Source: Bacteroidia bacterium
Lineage (GTDB): Bacteria; Bacteroidota; Bacteroidia; B-17B0; Aurantibacillaceae
DNA: 64,000 nt
NCBI GenBank assembly: GCA_022841465.1
Contig: JALHRL010000003.1
Coordinates: forward strand, 155,571 to 219,570
Direction of reading: 5' to 3'
The notes beneath the pieces are model-generated. The model did no database searches. It was not told the origin of the DNA and saw nothing but the letters and a program-made list of their open reading frames with translations. A program made the position numbers and the translations under genes. Below are positions 26,891 to 36,827 of the stretch, piece by piece; position 1 is the first letter of the stretch, and every line of letters begins with the position of its first letter.

Positions 26891-27496
26891 TTATCCCGGT
26901 AAAACTATTTTCAATTTTTTAAAAAACTCGTTTTCTTCAACTTCTCTTACTTCGCCGGGCTTCATATCTTCAATTTCCAAATCTTCAATGGAAATTCTAA
27001 TTAATCGCTTGCAATCGTGATAAACAGAGGAAACCATTTTACGAATTTGATGATATTTACCTTCGGTTAAAGTCATTTTTAACCAGGTATTTGGTAAATC
27101 TTCCCTATACTCGTGATGGCGGGGAGCTAAATTGTTTGGCTTAGGAACTATTTCTACTTCGCAGGGAGTTGTAGTATAATATTTTCCGCCTTTAATTCTA
27201 ATAGAAACACCATTACGTAATTTTTCTACCGTTTCGGCACTTACTATTTTTTCTACTTGCACTAAATAAGTTCTTTTATGCGGTACATCCGATTCAAATA
27301 ACAATTTGGTGACCCGTTTATCGGTAGTTAAAATTAAAAGTCCTTCTGAATTATTATCTAACCGGCCAATAGCATGCGTTCCCTCAGGGAAATTGTAATC
27401 TAATTGTCCGAGTAAATTTACATTTGCAGGACTAATAAACTGCGAAACCATTTTATAAGGTTTGTAAATAACAAAGTACTGTTTTACAATTTCCAT
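26891..27496 (-). CDS. 23S rRNA pseudouridine synthase, RluE/RsuA family
   Basis: The protein has 201 residues, starting MEIVKQYFVIYKPYKMVSQF; an ATG one codon earlier is equally possible. The catalytic Asp lies in AIGRLDNNSEGLLILTTD. Other motifs are KRTYLVQVEK, LKMTLTEGKYHQIRKMVSSV and LIRISIEDLEIEDMKPGEVR. There is no N-terminal S4 domain, which fits RluE rather than RsuA or RluB. RluE makes pseudouridine 2457 in E. coli 23S rRNA; the target here is inferred. A near-perfect promoter sits so close that the message may be leaderless. Confidence 0.9.
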   Translation of the reverse strand: MEIVKQYFVIYKPYKMVSQFISPANVNLLGQLDYNFPEGTHAIGRLDNNSEGLLILTTDKRVTKLLFESDVPHKRTYLVQVEKIVSAETVEKLRNGVSIRIKGGKYYTTTPCEVEIVPKPNNLAPRHHEYREDLPNTWLKMTLTEGKYHQIRKMVSSVYHDCKRLIRISIEDLEIEDMKPGEVREVEENEFFKKLKIVLPG

Positions 27497-27500
27497 CAAA

Positions 27501-27529
27501 CAAAGGTAGGGTTTCTAGTTTAATGCAAA
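27501..27529 (-). promoter_or_regulatory. Bacteroidota promoter directly abutting the pseudouridine synthase start
   Basis: On the minus strand TTTG (27526-27529) is followed after 17 bases by TACCTTTG (27501-27508), a perfect TAnnTTTG. The -7 box ends one base before the first ATG (27499), so the predicted transcript begins at about 27494-27497. Confidence 0.62.
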
Positions 27530-27620
27530 CAAAAAACACTTGATATATAAAACTAATAAATAAACATTAACTTCTACTGAAATAAAAAAACAATATCTTT
27601 ACTCAGTTGTTAAAAAAAAT

Positions 27621-29408
27621 ATGGGCTATAAATCGCTAGATGAGTGCATAAATGATTTAGAAAAAAACGGACACTTAATTCGAATAAAAGAAGAAGTTGA
27701 TCCGGATTTGGAAATGGCCACCATTCATTTAAAAGTATTTGAAGCAAAAGGAAAAGCCATTTTATTTGAAAAAGTAAAAGGAAGTAAATATAAAGCAGTA
27801 AGTAATTTATTTGGTACTGTTGAACGCAGCAAATTTATATTTAGAGATACTTTTGCGGTGATGCAAGACTTGGTTCAGCTGCGCAATAACCCCATGGCTG
27901 CATTAAAAAAACCCTTCAGTTATATTTCTACGGGAATATCTGCATTAAAAGCATTACCAAAAAAATCATCCTTTAATTCAGCCGGTTTTAATGAAGTAAA
28001 AATTGAAGATTTACCTTTAATAAAACACTGGCCCATGGATGGCGGTGCTTTTGTAACTTTACCGCAAGTATATAGTGAAGATATTGATAAGCCCGGAGTA
28101 ATGCAATCTAACCTAGGAATGTATCGCATACAATTGAATGGAAACGATTATGTTTTAAATAAAGAAATTGGTTTACATTATCAGTTACACAGAGGGATTG
28201 GAGTACATCAAAGTAAAAGTAACGCAGCAGGAAAACCTTTAAAGGTGAGTATTTTTGTTGGTGGCCCTCCATCGCACACACTTGCGGCCGTTATGCCATT
28301 ACCGGAAGGAATAAGCGAACTTACTTTTGCAGGCGCTTTAAATGCAAGAAGATTTAGGTATGATTACAAAGATGGCTACTGTATTTCGTTAGATGCTGAT
28401 TTTGTAATTACCGGAGATGTTTACCCTAATGAAAATAAACCGGAAGGACCCTTTGGAGACCACTTAGGTTATTACAGTTTAAAACACGAATTTCCATTAA
28501 TGCGTGTGCACAAAGTATACGCAAAGGAAAATGCAATATGGCCTTTTACGGTTGTAGGAAGGCCGCCACAAGAAGATACTGCGTTTGGTGCATTAATACA
28601 TGAAATTAGCGGTAGCGCTATACCTCACGAGATTCCGGGTGTTAAAGAAGTTCATGCGGTAGATGCTGCCGGAGTTCACCCGTTATTGTTGGCAATAGGA
28701 AGCGAGCGATATACCCCATACTTAAAAGAAAAACGTCCCTCAGAACTTTTAACGCAAGCAAATAGAATTTTAGGTACAGGGCAGTTAAGTCTTGCAAAAT
28801 ATTTATTTATTAGCGGTGATGATAAAAAAGAAATGAATTGCCATAACATTCAAGAGTTTTTAATTCATGTATTTGAACGAATAGATTTTAAACGCGATTT
28901 GCATTTTTATACTAAAACAAGTATTGATACACTGGATTACAGCGGTGAAAAAATAAATGAAGGAAGTAAATTGGTATTAGCAGCTTACGGTGAAAAAATA
29001 AGAGAACTATGTAGAAACTTACCGGATGTTTTAAGCAAAGGGAAGCTTATTTTTCCGGGAGTAATTATGCTGCCTTTTAATACATTTAGTAATTACGTTA
29101 ATGCTAAAAATGAAATTAAAGCGTTAACAGAAAAATTACATGATTTAGATTCAGTAGCGCAAATAGTATTGCACGATAATTTTAATTTTGGTAAAAATAC
29201 ATTGCAAGATTACTTGTGGTTAACATATACCCGAAGCAACCCATCGCACGATGTTTACGGCGTCGAGGAATTTTACGAAAACAAACACTGGGCTTGCAAA
29301 GGCCCTATGATTATTGACGCGCGCATAAAACCACATCACGCACCGGAATTGGTTTTAAACAAAACAGTAGAAGAAAAAGTAAATGCTTTGCTTAAAAAGT
29401 ATTTTTAA
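27621..29408 (+). CDS. UbiD family decarboxylase
   Basis: A 595-residue member of the prenylated-FMN-dependent UbiD decarboxylases. Visible family motifs are YRIQLNGNDYVLNKEIGLHY, FVGGPPSHTLAAVMPLPEG, and ITGDVYPNENKPEGPFGDHL with GYYS, where the conserved Glu-Asp pair lies. Others are WPFTVVGRPPQEDTAFGALI and VDAAGVHPLLLAIGSERY. The family removes carboxyl groups from aromatic or alpha,beta-unsaturated acids; in Bacteroidota such genes are often annotated for menaquinone synthesis. No UbiX (flavin prenyltransferase) or men gene is in the window, so the substrate remains open. The stop overlaps the convergent neighbour by four bases. Confidence 0.88.
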   Translation: MGYKSLDECINDLEKNGHLIRIKEEVDPDLEMATIHLKVFEAKGKAILFEKVKGSKYKAVSNLFGTVERSKFIFRDTFAVMQDLVQLRNNPMAALKKPFSYISTGISALKALPKKSSFNSAGFNEVKIEDLPLIKHWPMDGGAFVTLPQVYSEDIDKPGVMQSNLGMYRIQLNGNDYVLNKEIGLHYQLHRGIGVHQSKSNAAGKPLKVSIFVGGPPSHTLAAVMPLPEGISELTFAGALNARRFRYDYKDGYCISLDADFVITGDVYPNENKPEGPFGDHLGYYSLKHEFPLMRVHKVYAKENAIWPFTVVGRPPQEDTAFGALIHEISGSAIPHEIPGVKEVHAVDAAGVHPLLLAIGSERYTPYLKEKRPSELLTQANRILGTGQLSLAKYLFISGDDKKEMNCHNIQEFLIHVFERIDFKRDLHFYTKTSIDTLDYSGEKINEGSKLVLAAYGEKIRELCRNLPDVLSKGKLIFPGVIMLPFNTFSNYVNAKNEIKALTEKLHDLDSVAQIVLHDNFNFGKNTLQDYLWLTYTRSNPSHDVYGVEEFYENKHWACKGPMIIDARIKPHHAPELVLNKTVEEKVNALLKKYF

Positions 29409-31495
29409 TTAATGGTGTTGCCTAAAAAATCAAGTGTTATTAATTCTTCAAGTGTGTAACGCTTTCCGTTTACAAATGCAACAATCCACGCATCTTTTTG
29501 TCCCTTTGCGATTACTTTTTGCCTTAGCGCTTCAGCGGATTTAATGGTTGTAAATTGTTGTTGAGTAAATCGTGTAATGCCATCGGGATATCCTGAGGTT
29601 TCGGCTGTTCCAAATTCTTTTAAATTAGTGTATTTAAAATTTTGAGGATTTCTGTAAGCTCCAATTTGCACTTTAAACACTAAACCTTCTCTGCAATAAT
29701 CACCTGCAGTTGAAAGCAATGTTGAGTATACTTCCGGGATATTTAACGACTTCCCTTTTATGGGATTAAAATTCGGCAAAGGCATTCCTGAGCAAGGTGT
29801 TACTTGTGGTGTTTCGGTTACTGTAACTGTAACAACTTCTGTAGTTGGTGTTGGGGTGGCGGTAGGTGTTTCTGCAACGGTTGGTGTTGGCGCGGTAGTA
29901 GTAGTTGCAACAGCAGGTTTATCAGTATATAAATAAAAATCTTTTTTTACCTCCATGTATTTATCAAGCTTTTCAATATCTAAATCTTCTGTTAAAGATT
30001 CGAAGCCGGGAGCTACCACTTTAATTCTGTATGATGAACCAGGGCTAATAGCCAATAAATATTTTCCGGTAATATTATTCGAAAAATAAGGCCCAATTAA
30101 CTTCTCTTCCTTGTTTTTAGTAACTTCTAATGTGGCTTCAATTGGTTTATCATTTCCAAAAACTGTACCTTTTAATAAAGCCAAAATTGGTTTTTCGCCG
30201 GCAAATCCGGGTTTAACAATGTAAATATCTTGATCGCCTTTTCCACCGGGCCTATTACTACTAAAATATCCTCTGTCTCCTCTTGAATTAATTACATAAT
30301 ACCTATCATCATCGGTAGTATTTAATGGCATTCCCATGTTTTTTGTTTCTGTCCAATCATTTTCTTTATAAACATTATAAAAAATATCATAGCCACCAAT
30401 GCTATTATGGCCCTTAGAACTAAAAAATAAAGTTATTCCATCAGGGTGTATAAAAGGGTCGTCATCATCTAACTCGGTATTAATTTTAGAACCTAAATTA
30501 ATTGCCGGCCCCCACTCGTTATTAATTTTTACACTGGCCCAAATATCTCTGCCTCCTTTTCCACCCGGCCGTTCACTCGCAAAATAAAGCACTTGCCCAT
30601 CCGCAGAAATAGAACAACTTCCTTCCCAATGCTCCGAATTTATTTCTTGGTTTAAAGGCTCAGGAGTAGAAAAAGTTGTTCCGTTTAAAACACTCATGTA
30701 AATATCTCCCGAGTTCTTATCATCGCTTTTATACAAAAACAAATATTTACCATCAGGTGAAATAGAAATAGCGGCTTCGTGTCCTTTTGTGTTTATTCCT
30801 TCTATGCTAATTGGTGCAGACCAAGTTGAATCCGGGTTCATAAAAGTAATAAATACATCTTGTGTGTAGGCGCCTTCTTTTTCATCCGGTAGCAATTGTT
30901 CATTCATTAACCCTCCGGTACTGTTTTTTCCTTGATAAGTATAAACCATAAACGATTCATCGGTTGTAATTGCCGGCACACCTTCCACAAACTCTGTATT
31001 TACTGGGCTACCTATGTTGTTAACGCCAGCTAAGGATGCTGACTCTTTCAAAATTAATCCGGCTCTGCAATTTTTAATATAACCTGTTGCATTTTCATTT
31101 AACTCCTTTTCATACTTTGTAGCATTTTTACTATTCATTTTATACTCTTCAAATTCCTTTATCGCTTCTTCAAACTTATAATTTAAATGGTATGCGCGTC
31201 CTAAATAAAAAGGAATGTCTTCAGATTTCACACTTTCTTTTAATTCCGTAAAAACTTCAATTGCCCTGTCCTTTTTCTCGGGAAAATTTATACAACAAAT
31301 CCCCAATCTGAATTTAAAATCAACATCTTTAGGATATTTAGCATTTAGCTTATCATAAATAAAATATGCTTTGTCATAATCCTTATTTTCATAATACAAT
31401 TGAGCCTCTTCAATCATATCATTTTTACTTTGCGATAATGCAGTAAAAGAGCAAAATATCACAAATAAGAGCGTTAATTTATTTTTCACATTCAT
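29405..31495 (-). CDS. PorE-like protein: TPR, PD40 beta-propeller, CarboxypepD-like domain and C-terminal SPOR-like domain
   Basis: The protein has 696 residues after a signal peptide ending TALSQ. Domains in order: TPR-type helices (about residues 25-130, YYENKDYDKAYFIYDKLN); a WD40-like PD40 propeller (about 165-430) with the repeated signatures ISISPDGKYLFLY, YFASERPGGKGGRDIW and YFSSNRPGGKGDQDIY; a beta-sandwich (LKGTVFGNDKPIEATLEV); a Thr/Pro-rich linker; and a C-terminal SPOR-like domain (VFKVQIGAYRNPQ, GITRFTQQQFTT, KDAWIVAFVNGKRY). The first three match T9SS protein PorE, but PorE ends in an OmpA-type peptidoglycan-binding domain. SPOR also binds peptidoglycan, so an analogous anchoring role is inferred. 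Start taken at 31495; 31501 is possible. Confidence 0.82.
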   Translation of the reverse strand: MNVKNKLTLLFVIFCSFTALSQSKNDMIEEAQLYYENKDYDKAYFIYDKLNAKYPKDVDFKFRLGICCINFPEKKDRAIEVFTELKESVKSEDIPFYLGRAYHLNYKFEEAIKEFEEYKMNSKNATKYEKELNENATGYIKNCRAGLILKESASLAGVNNIGSPVNTEFVEGVPAITTDESFMVYTYQGKNSTGGLMNEQLLPDEKEGAYTQDVFITFMNPDSTWSAPISIEGINTKGHEAAISISPDGKYLFLYKSDDKNSGDIYMSVLNGTTFSTPEPLNQEINSEHWEGSCSISADGQVLYFASERPGGKGGRDIWASVKINNEWGPAINLGSKINTELDDDDPFIHPDGITLFFSSKGHNSIGGYDIFYNVYKENDWTETKNMGMPLNTTDDDRYYVINSRGDRGYFSSNRPGGKGDQDIYIVKPGFAGEKPILALLKGTVFGNDKPIEATLEVTKNKEEKLIGPYFSNNITGKYLLAISPGSSYRIKVVAPGFESLTEDLDIEKLDKYMEVKKDFYLYTDKPAVATTTTAPTPTVAETPTATPTPTTEVVTVTVTETPQVTPCSGMPLPNFNPIKGKSLNIPEVYSTLLSTAGDYCREGLVFKVQIGAYRNPQNFKYTNLKEFGTAETSGYPDGITRFTQQQFTTIKSAEALRQKVIAKGQKDAWIVAFVNGKRYTLEELITLDFLGNTIN

Positions 31496-31599
31496 GGTCA
31501 TAATTCTTAAAGAATTTAACTTTAAATATTTGAAAATAAGTCTTTAGTTTTCAGTGCTTTAAAAAAAAGATATTAAGAACTGCTTTTTAATAACCATAA

Positions 31600-31633
31600 T
31601 TTGTGGTTATGTGTTAATTTTCGCTTATTTTAG
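31600..31633 (+). promoter_or_regulatory. Candidate promoter for the PAS-GAF-SpoIIE gene
   Basis: TTTG at 31600-31603 is followed after 22 bases by TATTTTAG at 31626-31633, seven of eight matches to TAnnTTTG. It lies 10 bases before the ATG at 31643, so the leader would be very short. Confidence 0.35.
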
Positions 31634-31642
31634 AGTTTCCGA

Positions 31643-34600
31643 ATGAATACACAACTTACAGATAATCAGCAACTTTGGATAACAATTGCAGTAATTTTAT
31701 TTTACGTGTGTTTTTTTGCATCCATCGGATATTTTCTTTTTAAAGAAAAAAAGGAAATAATGAATGTAAATAAAACAGAACCCTTTCTTCATATTAATTT
31801 AATTAGGTATACTCTACTTTTTGGAGCTTTTGTTTTACCAATTGCAGGTTGGCTGCGTTTATTAATAAATCCAACTTTATATGCTTACGATTTAATTATA
31901 CTTTCAGTTAATGGAGGATTAACGCTGTTACTATTTATCTACACCTATATCCAAAAAACTAAATTAAATATTATTAAATATTTAATTTTTATTAATTACA
32001 CCTTAATTTGTTTTGGCTTAATTGCCTGCCTTTATCTTACACACTTGCATTGGTTTTATGCAATTGGTTTTATTATTTTTCTTTCTCTTTGCACTTCCTT
32101 TATTAACGCTATTAAAAGCTTTTTGTTTTTTGGATTGTTAATTACCGCTGCCAATTTTACAATTGCATATACCATTTATCAGCCACAGTTAAACCCCGGA
32201 TTGTACTTATTTGCGGTAGCTTTTGTTTTATTTATCTCCTTAATTTTATTCATAAAAAACAATCAACGAATTTCTTTTTCTGAAACTATTTTAAATTCAA
32301 CCAAAGCACTTGTTATAGTATCTAACGGAAAAGGTGAAATTGTATTTGTAAATAATACTTTTAAAGAAACCCTTGGTTATACTGATCAAGAAGTGCTTGG
32401 CGAAGGTTGGTGGAAAATTAGAAACTTAATAGAGGGTGAAAAAAACCTGCGAGAAAAACTAAAGCGAGGTATTGTAGCAAAAACATCGTTGGTTTTACTA
32501 GAAACTAAAAACAAAAGAAGATTTTGGATCCAATGGGAAAACAATCGTTTACCCGATGGTACAACTGTAGCTATAGGTGCTGATGTTACTGAAAAACAAG
32601 AAAAAGAAAGAGAGTTTAAACATATTGTAGAAAATGCCAAAGACATTATTTACACCACTGATAACAATGGAAAATTCACCTATGTAAATGAAATTGCATT
32701 AAAAGCAACGGGTTACAGTAAAATTGATTTTTCTAAATTAGATTTTAAAGAGTTAATACATCCGAATCATCTTCAAAGGGTATTAGAGCATAACGTTGCT
32801 GAATTAAAGAAAAATAATTTTGAGACGTATATAGAGTTTCCTGTAATAAAGAAAGACGGTTCTGAATTATGGCTAGGCCAACAAATTATTTTTAAAATAG
32901 ACCCTATTACTAAAAAACTGGCAGGAGCGCAAGCTATTTGCAGAGATATTACCGAAAGGGTTCAGGCAGAAAATCAGTTAAATAAATATTACGAAGATTT
33001 AAAAAGTAACTACGAATTAAAACAAGCAATATTAAGTGCGCGCACCTTAGAATCATTATCAGATACTGTATTAACGAGCTTAATTAAAATTGCTACCCAC
33101 ACTCAATTCATCACTTTAAATTTAATTGAAGCAGATACAACTTTAAATATTTTTTACATTGATGTGTTTGGAAAAAAAGTAAAGCACACCAGCCAGCCGA
33201 TAAACAATAGCATAAAAGAAGGAATAAAAAAATTCACCAAATCAACATATCATCATTTTGAAAGTAAAGAAGATGTTTTATCGCTTTACATGTTAGATCA
33301 ACCAAAACTTGCAAAAAGTGCATTGGTGCACGAGTTTAAAGACGGCGAACAAATTATTGGGTTTATGTGTTTGTATACCGATTTTCATTTTGATTTTTCT
33401 ACAAGCGATACCCATTTTATAAGTGACGTATGTAATTATATAAAAACGTACATCATTGAGTTTGAAAAAAACAAAATCATTGAAAGAAAAAACAAACAGA
33501 TTGAAGCCTACTCTAAGCAATTAGAAGTATCTAATGAAAATCTTGAAACACGTAATCGCTTTCAAAAAATTGTAATTCAAGCTAACTCGTTTGATGAACT
33601 AAACAATACCATTTTAAAAGATGTTATTAAAGAAAGCCATAGTGCCAAGGCTTATACTTTCAATTATCTTAATATTGAAAAAAAGGAATTAGAATCATAT
33701 ATCATCCATCGCAACAATACCTTCACCTTCCAGAATAAAATACAATTAAGTAATGAAAAAATTGATTTTTTACTGAATTTAAGAAATGGTATTTTAAATG
33801 ATTGGAAAGAAGAAGACCGAGATCATTTTTTAAATCTACAAGCACTACAACAGCCGGTAGCTAACATTAAATGTATAATAATTGCAAACATTAAACCCAA
33901 ATTGGTTAACAGCGGTTTTGTTGCAGTGTATTCACAAAAACAAAATGTATACTCTAATTATGAGTTAAGTACCATAGAAGAAATTGCGAATGTATTACAA
34001 ATAGCATTAAACCAATTTGAAAACAAGCAATTAATTGATCAAAAAAATATTGAAATTGAAAAGCAAAACAAAAATCTTGCGATTTTAAATGAAGCGCAAA
34101 ATAAACTAATTAATAACTTATTGGTAGAAGAGGTTTTTAATGATTTGCTGCACCTGTTGTTTAATAAGTTAAGCAACATTGAAAGAGCTTCCGTTTTAAA
34201 ATATGATTTTGATAAACAAATTGGATTATTACATTACATAAGCAAAAAGAAAAAGGAAATGCGATTTAGAGATTTACCTTTTTCTCAGCTATTTATTTTA
34301 AATGCTTTTATGGAAAAGGGTATTTATGATGTAGCCGATTTTGATTTAAAACCTGATTTAAATGAAGATGAAAAAGATTGGTACTATCAAGGTATACGCT
34401 CCGGATATGCAATTCCAATTTATATCAACAATAGAATTTACGCTTCCATAAATTTATTTTCAACAGAGCCCGGAAATTTTAACGATATAAAAACAACTAT
34501 CAATCAAATTGTTTCTTCAACTCAATTAATTATTGATCAATTAATCAATAAAAATATTATTTCCGAAAAAAATAAGAAAATTTCAGATAATATCAATTAC

Positions 34601-35335
34601 GCGAAAAGAATTCAAGATGCATTTTTACCGAACGAAGATTCACTTAAAAAAGTATTTTCTAAATCGTATGCCATATTATTGCAACGTGATGCTTTAGGAG
34701 GCGATTTTTATTGGGTTAAGGAATCTAATCATTTATCACTATTAGCAGTTGGTGATTGTACCGGACATGGTGTTTCCGGCGCATTACTATCTATTTTAGC
34801 TACAAGTTATTTAAATACCATTATTGATAAATGGCAGAATTATAATCCGGGAGTTATTTTAGATTTTTTAAGTAACAGTATTTACAATTCCTTCCATCAA
34901 AAAAATACCGACGACGATGTGAATGATGGATTAGACATTTCGTTAATTGCTTACAACAAAAAAGAAAAAACCTTACTTTTTGCTGGCGCTATGCAAACTA
35001 TGTATATTGTTAGAAACAATGAAATACTTGAGTTTAAAGGAACCAGAAAACCAATTGGAATAGAAAATAAAAACCTAAAAGCTAGTTACGATACCATTGA
35101 AATACCTTTAGAAATTGGCGACAAAGTATACATGCTTTCTGATGGCGCTATTGATCAGTTTAGTTCGGTAACTGAAAAACGATTAGGAAACAAACGATTA
35201 AAAGAAATTCTATTAAGCTGTAGCACCCATCCGTTTAAAGACAGAAAGAGACAGATTTTATCGAAGCTAAATGATTGGCGAACAAACGCAAATCAAACAG
35301 ATGATATTTGTATTGTTTCTATTGAGGTTGACTAA
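31643..35335 (+). CDS. Membrane PAS-GAF sensor with SpoIIE-type PP2C phosphatase output
   Basis: The protein has 1230 residues. About seven membrane spans occupy residues 10-210. PAS domains follow at about 213-320 (VIVSNGKGEIVFVNNTFKET) and 322-440 (GKFTYVNEIALKATGYS). Three GAF-like units are joined by similar coiled-coil linkers at about 612, 797 and 973 (for example IERKNKQIEAYSKQLE). The C-terminal phosphatase at about 980-1228 has its metal-binding motifs: GGDFYW, GDCTGHGVSGALLS, MLSDGAIDQF and TDDICIVS. It probably dephosphorylates an anti-anti-sigma or similar protein in response to a membrane or cytoplasmic signal. No partner switch genes are in the window. Its 3' end overlaps the convergent symporter gene by four bases. 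Confidence 0.88.
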   Translation: MNTQLTDNQQLWITIAVILFYVCFFASIGYFLFKEKKEIMNVNKTEPFLHINLIRYTLLFGAFVLPIAGWLRLLINPTLYAYDLIILSVNGGLTLLLFIYTYIQKTKLNIIKYLIFINYTLICFGLIACLYLTHLHWFYAIGFIIFLSLCTSFINAIKSFLFFGLLITAANFTIAYTIYQPQLNPGLYLFAVAFVLFISLILFIKNNQRISFSETILNSTKALVIVSNGKGEIVFVNNTFKETLGYTDQEVLGEGWWKIRNLIEGEKNLREKLKRGIVAKTSLVLLETKNKRRFWIQWENNRLPDGTTVAIGADVTEKQEKEREFKHIVENAKDIIYTTDNNGKFTYVNEIALKATGYSKIDFSKLDFKELIHPNHLQRVLEHNVAELKKNNFETYIEFPVIKKDGSELWLGQQIIFKIDPITKKLAGAQAICRDITERVQAENQLNKYYEDLKSNYELKQAILSARTLESLSDTVLTSLIKIATHTQFITLNLIEADTTLNIFYIDVFGKKVKHTSQPINNSIKEGIKKFTKSTYHHFESKEDVLSLYMLDQPKLAKSALVHEFKDGEQIIGFMCLYTDFHFDFSTSDTHFISDVCNYIKTYIIEFEKNKIIERKNKQIEAYSKQLEVSNENLETRNRFQKIVIQANSFDELNNTILKDVIKESHSAKAYTFNYLNIEKKELESYIIHRNNTFTFQNKIQLSNEKIDFLLNLRNGILNDWKEEDRDHFLNLQALQQPVANIKCIIIANIKPKLVNSGFVAVYSQKQNVYSNYELSTIEEIANVLQIALNQFENKQLIDQKNIEIEKQNKNLAILNEAQNKLINNLLVEEVFNDLLHLLFNKLSNIERASVLKYDFDKQIGLLHYISKKKKEMRFRDLPFSQLFILNAFMEKGIYDVADFDLKPDLNEDEKDWYYQGIRSGYAIPIYINNRIYASINLFSTEPGNFNDIKTTINQIVSSTQLIIDQLINKNIISEKNKKISDNINYAKRIQDAFLPNEDSLKKVFSKSYAILLQRDALGGDFYWVKESNHLSLLAVGDCTGHGVSGALLSILATSYLNTIIDKWQNYNPGVILDFLSNSIYNSFHQKNTDDDVNDGLDISLIAYNKKEKTLLFAGAMQTMYIVRNNEILEFKGTRKPIGIENKNLKASYDTIEIPLEIGDKVYMLSDGAIDQFSSVTEKRLGNKRLKEILLSCSTHPFKDRKRQILSKLNDWRTNANQTDDICIVSIEVD

Positions 35336-36822
35336 GCTTTTATCTTTTTTACTTTTACTAACAAAAGCATTAGCCCGGTTATTAAAGCATTTAAAATTAT
35401 TAATTCCATTCCAATTTGATAATCGCCAAATATTGATTTTGAATTAGAGCTTATTAAATAACAAAGAATGGGTCCGGCTACACAAATTATGGGAACCCAC
35501 TTATCGGTTAAACTAATTTTAGTAAATAAACCAATTGTAAACAGCGCCAGTAAAGGGCCGTAAGTATATCCTGCTACCATTAAAATAGTATCAACCAATG
35601 CTCCGGTATTAAACTCTTTAAAAAATAAAATAATAATCCAAAGCAAAAAAGTAAATCCAATATGAATTACATTTCTAAACTTTTTCTTCTTCGCTTCATC
35701 CAATCGTTGGTTGGTATCTAATCCTAAAACATCTATGTAGGTAGATGTAGTAAGTGTAGTTAATACACTATCAGCACTGCTAAATGTGGCAGCGGTTAAA
35801 CCTATAATAAAAACCATTCCGGAAAACACCCCTAAATGATTTAAAGCTAAATTTGGAAACACCTGATCGGTTATTATTTTCCCGGTTTCAGGATTTACTG
35901 GTAGTGGAATTCCGGATGAGTTGTAAAACGCAAACAGTAATACTCCTAACGAAAGAAAAAACACGTTTACAACCACCATAATTAAACTAAACCAAAAAAT
36001 ATTTTTTTGCGCTTCCCCTAATGATTTACAACTTAGGTTTTTTTGCATCATGTTTTGATCAAGCCCTGTCATTGCCACCGCGGTAAATATTCCACCAATA
36101 AAATCTTTAAAAAAGAAATTAGATTTATTAAAATCAAAGAAAAAAGTATTTGAATAATCAGAATTTACAACAAGTTTGGCCGCATCGGAATAAGAAATAT
36201 TCATTTTACTTACAATGGCTACAATTGAAAGTACAACACCCAATACTAAAAAAACACTTTGTAAGGTATCAGTATAAACCAAGGTTTTTATTCCACCTCT
36301 ATAGGTATACAATAACATTAAAATTAAAATTAGAGAAACACTTAAGGCAAATGGAACAGAGTTATTAAACAATCTGTCGAACACAAAAAACTGAATTACA
36401 CCTGCGGCCAAATACAATCTTCCGGCGGCTCCTAACAATCTGGATACAATAAACAATAAACTGCCCGTTTTTTGGGTTATCTTACCAAAACGTTGTAATA
36501 AATACTCGTAAATGGAAGTTAAATTTAAGCGGTAATATAAAGGAAGTAAAATATGTGAGATTACGAAATAACCTACAAAATAACCCAATACAATTTGCAG
36601 ATAAGAGAACTGAGCCGTGCCAACTTTTCCGGGAACAGAAATGTATGTAACTCCACTTAAAGAATCGCCAATCATTCCTATGGCTACCAATATCCATGGC
36701 GAAGATTTATTCCCTAAAAAATAAGAACTGGCGGTACTTTTTCGCGATGTTACATAACCCAACAAAAGCAAGGCCAGAAAATAACAAATAATAAATAAAA
36801 CTATTACCCCTGGAGAAATCAT
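35332..36822 (-). CDS. Sodium:solute symporter (SSS family)
   Basis: A 496-residue inner-membrane protein with about 13 hydrophobic spans and the LeuT-type fold expected for the family. Motifs include SYFLGNKSSPWILVAIGMIG, the early discontinuous helix with DSLSGVTYISVPG, PLYYRLNLTSIYEYLLQRFG, and SLILILMLLYTYRGGIKTLV with VYTDTLQSVF, which is the SSS signature region. A later stretch reads GLTAATFSSADSVLTTLTTS, where Ser/Thr residues commonly line the sodium site. The solute is not predictable; sugar, sialic acid and amino acid carriers all share these motifs. The gene is monocistronic, with a plausible promoter just upstream. Confidence 0.9.
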   Translation of the reverse strand: MISPGVIVLFIICYFLALLLLGYVTSRKSTASSYFLGNKSSPWILVAIGMIGDSLSGVTYISVPGKVGTAQFSYLQIVLGYFVGYFVISHILLPLYYRLNLTSIYEYLLQRFGKITQKTGSLLFIVSRLLGAAGRLYLAAGVIQFFVFDRLFNNSVPFALSVSLILILMLLYTYRGGIKTLVYTDTLQSVFLVLGVVLSIVAIVSKMNISYSDAAKLVVNSDYSNTFFFDFNKSNFFFKDFIGGIFTAVAMTGLDQNMMQKNLSCKSLGEAQKNIFWFSLIMVVVNVFFLSLGVLLFAFYNSSGIPLPVNPETGKIITDQVFPNLALNHLGVFSGMVFIIGLTAATFSSADSVLTTLTTSTYIDVLGLDTNQRLDEAKKKKFRNVIHIGFTFLLWIIILFFKEFNTGALVDTILMVAGYTYGPLLALFTIGLFTKISLTDKWVPIICVAGPILCYLISSNSKSIFGDYQIGMELIILNALITGLMLLLVKVKKIKA

Positions 36823-36827
36823 TGTAT

